15,579 nucleotides of DNA. Source: Deltaproteobacteria bacterium. Its GTDB lineage: Bacteria; Myxococcota_A; UBA796; UBA2385. This document shows, piece after piece, positions 1-6,477 of this stretch; within the stretch, counting starts at the first letter, position 1; every line of letters begins with the position of its first letter. The position numbers and the translations under genes are program-made. The notes beneath the pieces are model-generated. The model was not told the origin of the DNA and did not search any database. It saw nothing but the letters and a program-made list of their open reading frames with translations. Where the stretch lies: NCBI GenBank assembly GCA_947462115.1, contig CANHON010000069.1, positions 1 to 15,579 of the forward strand, in the 5' to 3' direction.

Positions 1-247
1 CGCCCGTGCCGCCGCCGCCGCCCGAGCCCGTGGCCGTCGCGCCCGCGAAGGCGCGCGCCGGGGCGAGCACGGACGCATCGGTGATGAAGCCGTTGGCGTC
101 CACCGTGAGGCCCCGGAAGGCGCGGCCCGGCGCGAGGCGGTCGCCCGACACGATCTCGCCGCTGGCGTCGATGGTCAAGGCGTCGAATTCGCGGGCCTCC
201 GAGCGGGGGCCGGCGAGGGAAGCGGAGATCAGCAGCGCGAGGAGCAT
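1..247 (-). CDS. Small secreted protein, paralog of the 3566-3925 gene (3' end outside window)
   Basis: I translated this by hand: ATG at 247-245, open to the window edge with no stop, 82 codons visible. It begins MLLALLISASLAG and later has TIDASGEIV, TVDANGFITDAS and AFAGATATGSGGGG. The second small gene (3566-3925) shares the same plan: MLLALMISAAIAA, TIDANGMVTPA, AFAGANATGSG. The similarity reaches into the leader, with GGACGA just before both ATGs, so the two look like duplicates. AAGGA about 7 bases upstream is a good ribosome binding site. A short hydrophobic N-terminus suggests export, then a compact repeat-like domain (TIDA.G / TVDANG occurs twice here, once in the paralog), then a Gly-rich linker. 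By analogy the missing end should carry a Cys-hydrophobic-Arg tail; that part is not visible. Function unknown. Confidence 0.8.
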   Translation of the reverse strand, partial: MLLALLISASLAGPRSEAREFDALTIDASGEIVSGDRLAPGRAFRGLTVDANGFITDASVLAPARAFAGATATGSGGGGGTG

Positions 248-318
248 CGGGTCGTCCTTCGAGGGGTCCAGGGGAGCGCAGCCTCGAGGGCCGAGCGCGC
301 CCCACCCTACACCCTGCG

Positions 319-345
319 CCCCGCCGGCGAAAGCACCGGCGAGGG
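319..345 (-). terminator. Possible stem-loop after the sulfatase-like gene
   Basis: CGCCGG (322-327) pairs with CCGGCG (336-341) around an 8-base loop. Three more G-C pairs form outside it (319-321 with 343-345) if A342 bulges. It begins about nine bases past the stop codon at 354-356. There is no T-run on the minus strand after it, so it is not a classical intrinsic terminator; it could stabilise the 3' end or be chance in such GC-rich DNA. Confidence 0.25.
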
Positions 346-353
346 GTGGACCG

Positions 354-1877
354 TCAGTGTCCGTACCCGTCGTCGTCGTCGATGTAGCCCATCGCCCGGA
401 GCTGCTCGAGGGTGGCGGGGTCCGTGACCTCCACCGAGCCCGTCGCGCCCTCGCGGCGGTTCTCCTTGAGCAGGCCGTCGAGCGTGGCGAGCAGCTCCTT
501 GACCCGCTCGGGCTGGGCCGGCGCGAGGTCGGTGCGCTCGTGAATATCGTTCACCACGTCAAAGAGCTGCACCAGCGGCGCCTCGTTGCGGCGGATGAGC
601 TTGTGGTCGCCCACCACCACCGACTCTTGGAGCAGCCCGCCCTTCTGGGTGGTGGACAGGGCCGGGAGGGCTGGCAGGGCCTCGCCGCGCCACAAGGGGG
701 CCACGCTGCGGCCGCTGGCGCCGCCGCTCTGGGCCACCCGGTCGCCGCCCGCCACCTCCACGATGGTGGACAGCAGGTCCACCGTGGCGATGGGCTGGCT
801 CACGCGCTGCCCGGCCGGGATGTCGCCCGCCCGCACCACGATGAAGGGCACCTGCATCAGCTCATTGTGGAGCGAGCGGCGGTGGCCGAGGCCGGCGTGG
901 TCCATGAACTCTTCGCCGTGGTCGGCGGTGAACACGATGAGCGTATCGGGGCTCAGCTCCAGCATGTTGAGCGTGCGCCGGATCCACTCGTCGGTGTAGC
1001 GCACCTCAGCCCCGTAAAGGTTCTGCAGCAGCAGCAGCTCGTCGGGGTCCTCAAAGCGGCCGATGTCGTCCTTGAGGGCCTTGCCGAGCATCTTCGACAG
1101 CTCTTTGGCCTTCTCGGTCCGCTGCTCGCGCGGGGCGGCCATCGCCGTGCCGGTCAGGGTGCGCGACTCGAGCTCGGTAAAGTAGGGCTCGCGGCGGGTG
1201 TAGGGGTCGTGGGGGTCGAAGTAGTGCATCCACAGGAACACCGGCTGGTCGCCCTTGGCCATCATCGGCGCCCAGTCGCGCACCGTGGCGTCGATGAAGG
1301 CGGCGTCCTCGAAGCCAGCGTTCACATAAGAATCAAAGCCTTGCTGGTAACCGAGCTCGCCAGCGAGGTGGGCGTTGGTGGTCACGCCGAGGGTGCGGTA
1401 GCCGAGGCCGCGCAGCCGCTCCGGCAGCAGCACCAGCTCCTCGGGCAGGGGCGGCTGGCTGTGCACCCCGCTGCTCTGGAAGGCCCCGCGGTCGACGCCG
1501 TGCTGGTGGGCGTAGAGGCCCGTGACCATGGTGGCCACCGTCGGCACCGTCCACGAGGAGCTGGCGTAGGCCCGCTCAAAAACCGTGCCCTGGGCCGCGA
1601 GGCTGTCGAGGAAGGGCGTGAGGCCGCGGGTGTCGCCGTAGGCGCCGAGCACGTCGGTTCGCAAGGTATCGACCGAGATCAACACGATGTCGGGCTTCCC
1701 GCTCGCCCGCCGGCCTTGGGCCAGGGGCTGAAACAGCGCGCCGTCGCGGTCGTAGCGGGGGCGGACGCCGGGCTCCGCCTGGGTCGGGTCAGCGGGCCGC
1801 TGCAGGCGGAGGCCGACCGCCACGCCCCCGGTGAACAAGGCAGCCCCGAGGGCCAGCTGCCAGTGGGGCACCTTCAT
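354..1877 (-). CDS. Membrane-anchored sulfatase / alkaline-phosphatase-superfamily enzyme with Thr at the nucleophile position
   Basis: 507 aa. Residues 6-25 are one hydrophobic segment (signal anchor), so the enzyme domain should be periplasmic. The sulfatase fold is clear: PDIVLISVDTLRTD (metal-ligand Asp70), SSWTVPTVATMVTG at 107-120, a HYFDPHDPY block at 218-226, and FTADHGEEF at 316-324 (Asp319-His320) followed by GLGHRRSLHNE, which supplies the late His residues. In formylglycine sulfatases the 107-120 block reads C/S-x-P-x-R; here Thr110 replaces Cys/Ser and Val replaces Arg. Thr is the nucleophile in relatives such as phosphoethanolamine and phosphoglycerol transferases, so a phosphotransferase or phosphodiesterase role is as likely as sulfate-ester hydrolysis. 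The ATG overlaps the TGA of the TMTC-like gene (ATGA), with GGAG about 9 bases upstream, implying coupled translation. The family call is firm; the substrate is unknown. Confidence 0.87.
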   Translation of the reverse strand: MKVPHWQLALGAALFTGGVAVGLRLQRPADPTQAEPGVRPRYDRDGALFQPLAQGRRASGKPDIVLISVDTLRTDVLGAYGDTRGLTPFLDSLAAQGTVFERAYASSSWTVPTVATMVTGLYAHQHGVDRGAFQSSGVHSQPPLPEELVLLPERLRGLGYRTLGVTTNAHLAGELGYQQGFDSYVNAGFEDAAFIDATVRDWAPMMAKGDQPVFLWMHYFDPHDPYTRREPYFTELESRTLTGTAMAAPREQRTEKAKELSKMLGKALKDDIGRFEDPDELLLLQNLYGAEVRYTDEWIRRTLNMLELSPDTLIVFTADHGEEFMDHAGLGHRRSLHNELMQVPFIVVRAGDIPAGQRVSQPIATVDLLSTIVEVAGGDRVAQSGGASGRSVAPLWRGEALPALPALSTTQKGGLLQESVVVGDHKLIRRNEAPLVQLFDVVNDIHERTDLAPAQPERVKELLATLDGLLKENRREGATGSVEVTDPATLEQLRAMGYIDDDDGYGH

Positions 1878-3559
1878 GGCGTCTCCGCGCGCGTGATCAG
1901 CTCGTCTAGTTGTTGGAGGCCGGGGTGCTGGGGGTCGTGCACCCGCCCCGAGTCGAGGGCCGCGCGGGCGCCGAGCAGGTTGCCGCGCTTGACCCGCACG
2001 AGGCCGAGGCCGACCCAGGCCGGGATGAACTCGGCCCGCTCCTTGACCGCCTGGACGAAGGCGACCTCAGCGGCGGCATAGTCGCCTGCGCGGTCCTCGG
2101 CCAAGCCCAAGTTGAGCCAGTCCACGGCGTTGGGCTCGGGGATGGCCTGGATGTGCTCCCGCCACAGCCGCTGAACGGTGCTCGGGCTTCTGCCGACCGA
2201 GGCCACGGCCAGCAGCGTCAGCCGCAGCGCGCCCGGCATGTCCTCGCCGGCGTCCAAGTGGCGGCGGGCGATGCGCTCGCCCTCTCGCTGGGCGGCCTCG
2301 AGCTGGCCGTCGCGGCGCAGGGCCTCGACCATCTGGATCTCGATGAGGGGCCGCCCGGGGTTGCGGGCGTTGGTGCCCGCGAAGAAGGCCGCGTCGTTGG
2401 CCCACACCGCCTGGGCTTGCCACAGCACCACGCCCATGAAGCAGAACAGCGGCAGCAAGGCCACGCCGAGCCCGAGCCGCAGCTTGGCGCGCCCCTCGGT
2501 GAGCTCCGCGAGGAGGTGGCCGAGGCCGAGCGCCCAGAACAGGCTGGGGATGTAGGCGAAGCGGTCGGAGACCGGGAAGCCCATATCGACGGGAGCAGCG
2601 ACCCGCACGATGTTCAGCGCGGGCAACAAGCACAGGGCGCCGGCGAGCAGCCAGCGGCCCACCCGCGGCCAGCGCAGGCCCACCGCGAGGCCGCCGAGCA
2701 CCAGCGTCAGGCCGGACCACATGCCCATGCGGCCCCAGTCCACCACCGGCCGCAGGCTGCGGTAGGCCAAGGGCGCGCTGAAGCCCAACAGGCCGCGCAC
2801 ATACAGCTCGATGGCCGCCGGCACCGTGGCGAGCCACTCCAGCGCCGTCTCGGGCGGGCCATCGGAGGGCCGCACGGCGACCAAGGTGGCGCGCACCGCG
2901 GCCCACACGAAGATCGGCGCGACAAAAGAGGCGATCCGCACGAGGCTCTGCCGACCGCCGTTGATCAGCACCGCGAGCACCGGCGTGACCACCGCGAGCT
3001 CCTTGCTGGTCACCGCCGCCAACATCAGGCCGGCCATGAGGGCGGGCTTGCCCCAGCCCTCGCGCTCCTCGCCATCGACGAGCAGCACGCCCAAGACCGC
3101 GATCGCCGCGAGCAGGTCGGTGCGCCCCGAGACCCAGCTGACCGCCTCGACGTGGCTGGGCATCAGCGCGAAGGCGACCAAGCCGAGGAGCAGGCCCACC
3201 GGGTTCAGGCCGCGCCGCAGCCCGAGCGTGAAGCCGAGGCCCATGATCAGCGCGTGGGCGAGTACGTTGAACAGGTGGAAGGCGAGGGCGGACGGACCGA
3301 AAATGGCGCGCTGCAGCGCATAGCTGAGCGTGACCGTGGGCCGCCAGTAGCCATAGCCCCCGGCGTCGGAGGCCCAATTAAAGAAGTCGCCCGTGATCGA
3401 CTCGACAACCCCTGCGAAGGTTCGCAGGCGCATGTCATCGACGATCAGCGGGCGATCATCCCAGACAAAGTCCGCGCCGAGAGACGGCGCGAAGAGCAGC
3501 GCCCCTCCCACCACGATGGCGATCGCGGCCGAGACCGGCCATCGGGGGGAGACGGGCAC
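1874..3559 (-). CDS. TMTC/GT105-like polytopic glycosyltransferase with C-terminal TPRs (putative protein O-mannosyltransferase)
   Basis: 561 aa, GTG start at 3559. Residues 10-30 form the first membrane helix, immediately followed by FVWDDRPLI (Asp34-Asp35), the acidic pair expected of GT-C enzymes in the first extracytoplasmic loop. YWRP (71-74), HLFNVLAH (95-102), HVEAVSWVSGRTDLLA (136-151), TSKE (184-187) and SDRFAYIPSL (331-340) match the TMTC/bacterial homolog pattern. Around ten helices run to about residue 385. From about 405 to 550 the protein is helical and TPR-like (for example WLNLGLAEDRAGDYAAAEVAF). TMTC enzymes use dolichyl-phosphate-mannose; bacterial members would use a polyprenyl-phosphate sugar, and acceptors are mostly unknown. 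The start lies six bases after the small CTERM gene, the ribosome binding site is weak, and the end overlaps the sulfatase-like gene, so the three form an operon. Family confidence is high; the sugar and target are inference. Confidence 0.85.
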   Translation of the reverse strand: MPVSPRWPVSAAIAIVVGGALLFAPSLGADFVWDDRPLIVDDMRLRTFAGVVESITGDFFNWASDAGGYGYWRPTVTLSYALQRAIFGPSALAFHLFNVLAHALIMGLGFTLGLRRGLNPVGLLLGLVAFALMPSHVEAVSWVSGRTDLLAAIAVLGVLLVDGEEREGWGKPALMAGLMLAAVTSKELAVVTPVLAVLINGGRQSLVRIASFVAPIFVWAAVRATLVAVRPSDGPPETALEWLATVPAAIELYVRGLLGFSAPLAYRSLRPVVDWGRMGMWSGLTLVLGGLAVGLRWPRVGRWLLAGALCLLPALNIVRVAAPVDMGFPVSDRFAYIPSLFWALGLGHLLAELTEGRAKLRLGLGVALLPLFCFMGVVLWQAQAVWANDAAFFAGTNARNPGRPLIEIQMVEALRRDGQLEAAQREGERIARRHLDAGEDMPGALRLTLLAVASVGRSPSTVQRLWREHIQAIPEPNAVDWLNLGLAEDRAGDYAAAEVAFVQAVKERAEFIPAWVGLGLVRVKRGNLLGARAALDSGRVHDPQHPGLQQLDELITRAETP

Positions 3560-3565
3560 TTCAGC

Positions 3566-3925
3566 TCAGCTCTGGCGACGACGGCGCAGCGCGGCGACCA
3601 GGCCGAAAGCAGCGCCGAGCACGGCCGGAGCGCCGCCGATCGCGGAGCAGCCGCCCTCGTCCTTGGTCTCCTCGCCGGTGTCCTCGGTGGTGCCAGCGTC
3701 GTCGGTGCCGGCGTCGTCGGTGCCATCGGTGCCGTCGGTGCCATCGGTGCCGTCGGAGCCGTCGTCACCGGAGCCGGTGGCGTTGGCGCCGGCGAAGGCG
3801 ACGGAGGGGGCCACGGTGGCGGCGGGGGTGACCATGCCGTTGGCGTCGATGGTGAGGCCGTCGGCGGTGGCGATGTTGTTGGTGGGGGCGGCGATGGCCG
3901 CGGAGATCATGAGAGCGAGAAGCAT
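3566..3925 (-). CDS. Small secreted protein with Thr-Asp-Gly linker and MYXO-CTERM/Synerg-CTERM-like tail
   Basis: 119 aa. The open frame extends upstream to 4186, but I chose the ATG at 3925. It has AAGGGGA about 8 bases upstream, begins a hydrophobic export signal (MLLALMISAAIAA), matches the start of the paralog at 247, and lies downstream of the promoter at 4023-4051. Layout: very short signal (1-13, no basic residues); a compact part to about 50 with TIDANGMVTP; a low-complexity acidic linker (54-90) with four TDG-type units and two DDAGT units; then GGCS (91-94), a hydrophobic stretch (99-112) and RRRR. Cys, helix, Arg cluster is the tripartite plan of MYXO-CTERM-type sorting signals, which are cut and anchored at the outer membrane or cell surface. 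It is the first gene of the operon with the TMTC-like transferase. No enzyme domain is seen; the role is unknown. Confidence 0.85.
   Translation of the reverse strand: MLLALMISAAIAAPTNNIATADGLTIDANGMVTPAATVAPSVAFAGANATGSGDDGSDGTDGTDGTDGTDDAGTDDAGTTEDTGEETKDEGGCSAIGGAPAVLGAAFGLVAALRRRRQS
3680..3766 (-). repeat. In-gene tandem repeat coding the Thr-Asp-Gly linker
   Basis: Near-perfect 9- and 18-base units (GTCGGTGCC / ATCGGTGCC alternating on the plus strand) encode D-G-T repeats, followed by two D-D-A-G-T units. The repeat stays in frame, so length variation between strains would change linker length without breaking the gene. Confidence 0.8.
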
Positions 3926-4022
3926 GTGTTCGTCCCCTTTTTTGTGACGGCCGACAGCCGCCCTCAGAGTTGCGCAGCGCCTCTGTTGAGCCGCTCCTCC
4001 AGAGTCTCCCCCTGGTGACCCA

Positions 4023-4051
4023 ACGGTATTGCCTTCATTCGCGGGTGTCAA
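4023..4051 (-). promoter_or_regulatory. Sigma70-type promoter for the CTERM / TMTC / sulfatase-like operon
   Basis: On the minus strand a perfect -35 TTGACA (4051-4046) is followed by exactly 17 bases and a -10-like TACCGT (4028-4023, three of six consensus bases including the key T, A and final T). Transcription would begin near 4016, leaving a leader of about 90 bases before the ATG at 3925. The site falls in a non-coding gap that is locally less GC-rich than its surroundings. Seen directly in the sequence; activity is inferred. Confidence 0.6.
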
Positions 4052-4144
4052 TCTCGACCGGGGCCTACCAGTGGCCCGCAGCGCGCGATCAACCGGTGCT
4101 CCTCGGCCCGTCCGCCGGTGAGCAGACGCCGCGGCTCCCTCCCC

Positions 4145-4164
4145 CTCGCCCGCTGCTGGGCGGG
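4145..4164 (-). terminator. Weak stem-loop in the gap after the histidine kinase gene
   Basis: CGCCC (4147-4151) and GGGCG (4158-4162) pair across a 6-base loop, extended by one G-U and one G-C pair. It lies about 50 bases past the kinase stop and upstream of the next promoter, where a terminator would be expected. There is no T-run, so the call is weak. A second short inverted repeat (GACCG/CGGTC, 4167-4184) overlaps the same gap. The rest of 3926-4215 shows only the promoter. Confidence 0.2.
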
Positions 4165-4215
4165 AGGACCGGCCCATATCGGTCATGGCGCCGGCCGCTT
4201 GAGCGGAGCAAGGGT

Positions 4216-6477
4216 TCAGCCCGCGGGGACCCGGCCCTGCAGCTCGGTCGCCACCCGCGCCCGCAGCGCGCTCGGCAAGAACGGCTTCTCCAGCACCCGC
4301 GGCCCCATCCGCCGGATGAAGCTCCGGCCCTCTTCGGTGAAGGCCCCGCCGGTCAAGAACAAGAACCGCGCCTGCAGGTGCGGACGGATCCGACCCACCG
4401 CCTCATAGACCGCGGGGCCCGTCAGGCCCGGCATCATCAGATCGCAGAGGATGAGGTCGGGCTCCGGCTCTTCGTTGAGGCGCGCCAGGGCGTCGGCCCC
4501 GTCGTGCACCAGCTCCACCTCGTAGCCGCGCAGGGCCCGCTGGATGGCCCGGGCCAAGGAGGGCTCGTCGTCCACCACCAGCACCCGGCCGCTGCGCACC
4601 GGCGTGGGGGCCGCGGTGGGGCGCGCGACCGCCGCCATCCGGCCCGGCAAGCGCAGGGTCGCCCGGGCCCCGGCGCCGCTGTTCTCCAGGCTCAGAGCCC
4701 CGTGGTGCGCCAGCGCGATGCTCCGGGCGATGGCCAGCCCCAGCCCCTGTCGGCCGGCCCGGCCCGTCACGAAGGGCTCGAATGCGCGGGGGAGCACGTC
4801 GAGATCAACGCCGTGGCCGTTGTCCTCGACGACGAGCACCACGGAGTCGCCCTCCAAGCGGCCCCGCACGCTGATCCGGTTGTCGGCCGGGCGACCCCCG
4901 GTCAAGGCGTCGGCCGCGTTGATCAGCAGCTGCATGAGCACCTGCAGCAGGTCGCCCTCGGAGATGACGGCCAGCAGGCCCTCGGGGCAGTCCCGCTCCA
5001 CCCGGGTGAGGTGCCGGAGCTGGTTGCCGGACAGGTTGAGGGCCGCGTTGAGCACCCCGTCCACCGGCACCGCCGCCGCCGCGTCCACCGGGGCCGCCGC
5101 GGCGGGGCTCTCCGCGCGCAAGCTCGACAAGCTCCGCAGCTCGCCGGCCACCGTCATCACCCGGCGGGTCGCCTCCAGCAGATCGCTGAGGGCCTCGCGC
5201 TGGGCCGGCCGCGCCTCGCCCTCCAACAAGCTGGTCGCCGTGGCCAAAATGACGCCCAGCGGGTTGTTCACCTCATGCCCGATGCTGGAGGCGATGGTCA
5301 CGACCGCGGAGAGGCGGTCGCCATAGGCCCGCTGCTCGCGCTGCAGGCGGCGCTCGGTGCGGTCGCGCATGAACAGGATGGCGGCCGGCGCGCCCTCGAA
5401 GGAGACCCGGCCGGCGGAGATGGCGTCCACGAGGCGCACCGCGCCGTCCGACCGCAGCACCCGCAGCTCTGCTGGTCGACCGTCTACCAGCACCTCGTCG
5501 CGGTCTTCGGGGTGCAGCAGGGCGCGCAGCTCAGCGCCCACCAGGGCCTCGGCCGAGCGCTGGAGCAGCTCGACCATCGAGCCGTTGCAGAACAGCACCC
5601 GCCCCTCGCGCAGCACCGCCACCGGCACCGGAAAAGCCAGCAACAAGGCCCGGAGCTCCAAGTGGCTCAGCGCCAGGGCCTCCTCCCGGGCCGCCCGCCC
5701 CTCCAACGAGCGCCGGACCGCGAAGTTCCCGCAGAACCGGTCGCCGGCCTGTCCGTAGTGAGAGACCGACACCTCTTGGGAGAGCCGCCGGCCGTCCTTG
5801 GCCCGCGAGGCCACAAAGCCCACCCACTGCCCCACCTCGTGGATGGCGTGCTCGGTGTAGCGGTAGAAGGCCGGGTCGTGCACCGGGGCCTCGGGGTCGC
5901 GCAGCAGGCTGGCGTAGCGGCCCACCACCTCCTCCCGGCCGTAGCCGGTGAACCGCTCCCAAGCCGCGTTGACGTGCAGCAGGCGAACCTCGGCGTCGGT
6001 CAGCTCGATGGGGTCCCGCGCCGTCTCCACCGCGACGCGGATCGCCGCCGACAAGGCGAGCTGTCGCTGCTCGCTGAGGGCCGAGGACAGGGCCGCGAGG
6101 GCCTCGGGGTCCACTGGGCGCGCGGCGTCCATCCACAGCAGGGCCGCGTCGGGCCCCTGCCACAGCTTCGGCGAAGCGGTGAGGGGCAAGACCTGCACCG
6201 CGCCCGGCCAGCCGAGCGCCCCGGCGGGCAGCGCGCCGCCCGCGGCCTCCGCCAGCACCATGGCCGAAGACAACGCGTCCGGCGTGATGTTCAGCGAGAG
6301 CCCGGCCGAGCACAGGCGCAGCCGATGCTCCAGCACCCCCTGCTCCGACGCCATGTCCACGAGCGCCCAGGCCCGCGCCCCGGTGGCGGCGGCGAGGCCG
6401 TCCAGCGCCGCCCGGAGGCGCGCCTCAAAGCCCTCGACGCGGAGGGCCGCCTCCAGATTGGCGCGCTGGTCGCTCAC
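4216..6477 (-). CDS. Soluble hybrid sensor histidine kinase (PAS-PAS-HisKA-HATPase-receiver)
   Basis: 753 aa from the GTG at 6477-6475. The frame is open to 6660, but the upstream stretch is Arg/Pro-rich and lies inside the lipoprotein gene. The chosen GTG shares one base with that gene's stop (TAGTG), a typical coupling joint. Domains: GAF-like N-terminal region (15-145), PAS (about 155-255; VNAAWERFTGY), second PAS (about 272-375), dimerisation/phospho-acceptor HisKA with GHEVNNPLG (His401), ATPase with INAADAL (Asn520), EDNGHGV (Asp552) and QGLGLAIA (577-584), then a receiver (630-750) with DD636-637, acceptor Asp679, Thr709 and Lys731. All catalytic positions are present. No membrane helix is seen, so it should sense in the cytoplasm. 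No DNA-binding output follows, so phosphate must pass to another protein. It ends the right-hand gene block; the signal is unknown. Confidence 0.93.
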   Translation of the reverse strand: MSDQRANLEAALRVEGFEARLRAALDGLAAATGARAWALVDMASEQGVLEHRLRLCSAGLSLNITPDALSSAMVLAEAAGGALPAGALGWPGAVQVLPLTASPKLWQGPDAALLWMDAARPVDPEALAALSSALSEQRQLALSAAIRVAVETARDPIELTDAEVRLLHVNAAWERFTGYGREEVVGRYASLLRDPEAPVHDPAFYRYTEHAIHEVGQWVGFVASRAKDGRRLSQEVSVSHYGQAGDRFCGNFAVRRSLEGRAAREEALALSHLELRALLLAFPVPVAVLREGRVLFCNGSMVELLQRSAEALVGAELRALLHPEDRDEVLVDGRPAELRVLRSDGAVRLVDAISAGRVSFEGAPAAILFMRDRTERRLQREQRAYGDRLSAVVTIASSIGHEVNNPLGVILATATSLLEGEARPAQREALSDLLEATRRVMTVAGELRSLSSLRAESPAAAAPVDAAAAVPVDGVLNAALNLSGNQLRHLTRVERDCPEGLLAVISEGDLLQVLMQLLINAADALTGGRPADNRISVRGRLEGDSVVLVVEDNGHGVDLDVLPRAFEPFVTGRAGRQGLGLAIARSIALAHHGALSLENSGAGARATLRLPGRMAAVARPTAAPTPVRSGRVLVVDDEPSLARAIQRALRGYEVELVHDGADALARLNEEPEPDLILCDLMMPGLTGPAVYEAVGRIRPHLQARFLFLTGGAFTEEGRSFIRRMGPRVLEKPFLPSALRARVATELQGRVPAG

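Noticed and set aside
3680..3766. CRISPR-like short repeats (also 8040-8108)
   Set aside because: The repeats are contiguous 9-base units in frame within genes, with no unique spacers.
3926..4186. N-terminal extension of the small CTERM protein to 206 residues
   Set aside because: It would bury the export signal, cross the promoter, and has no match in the paralog at 1-247.
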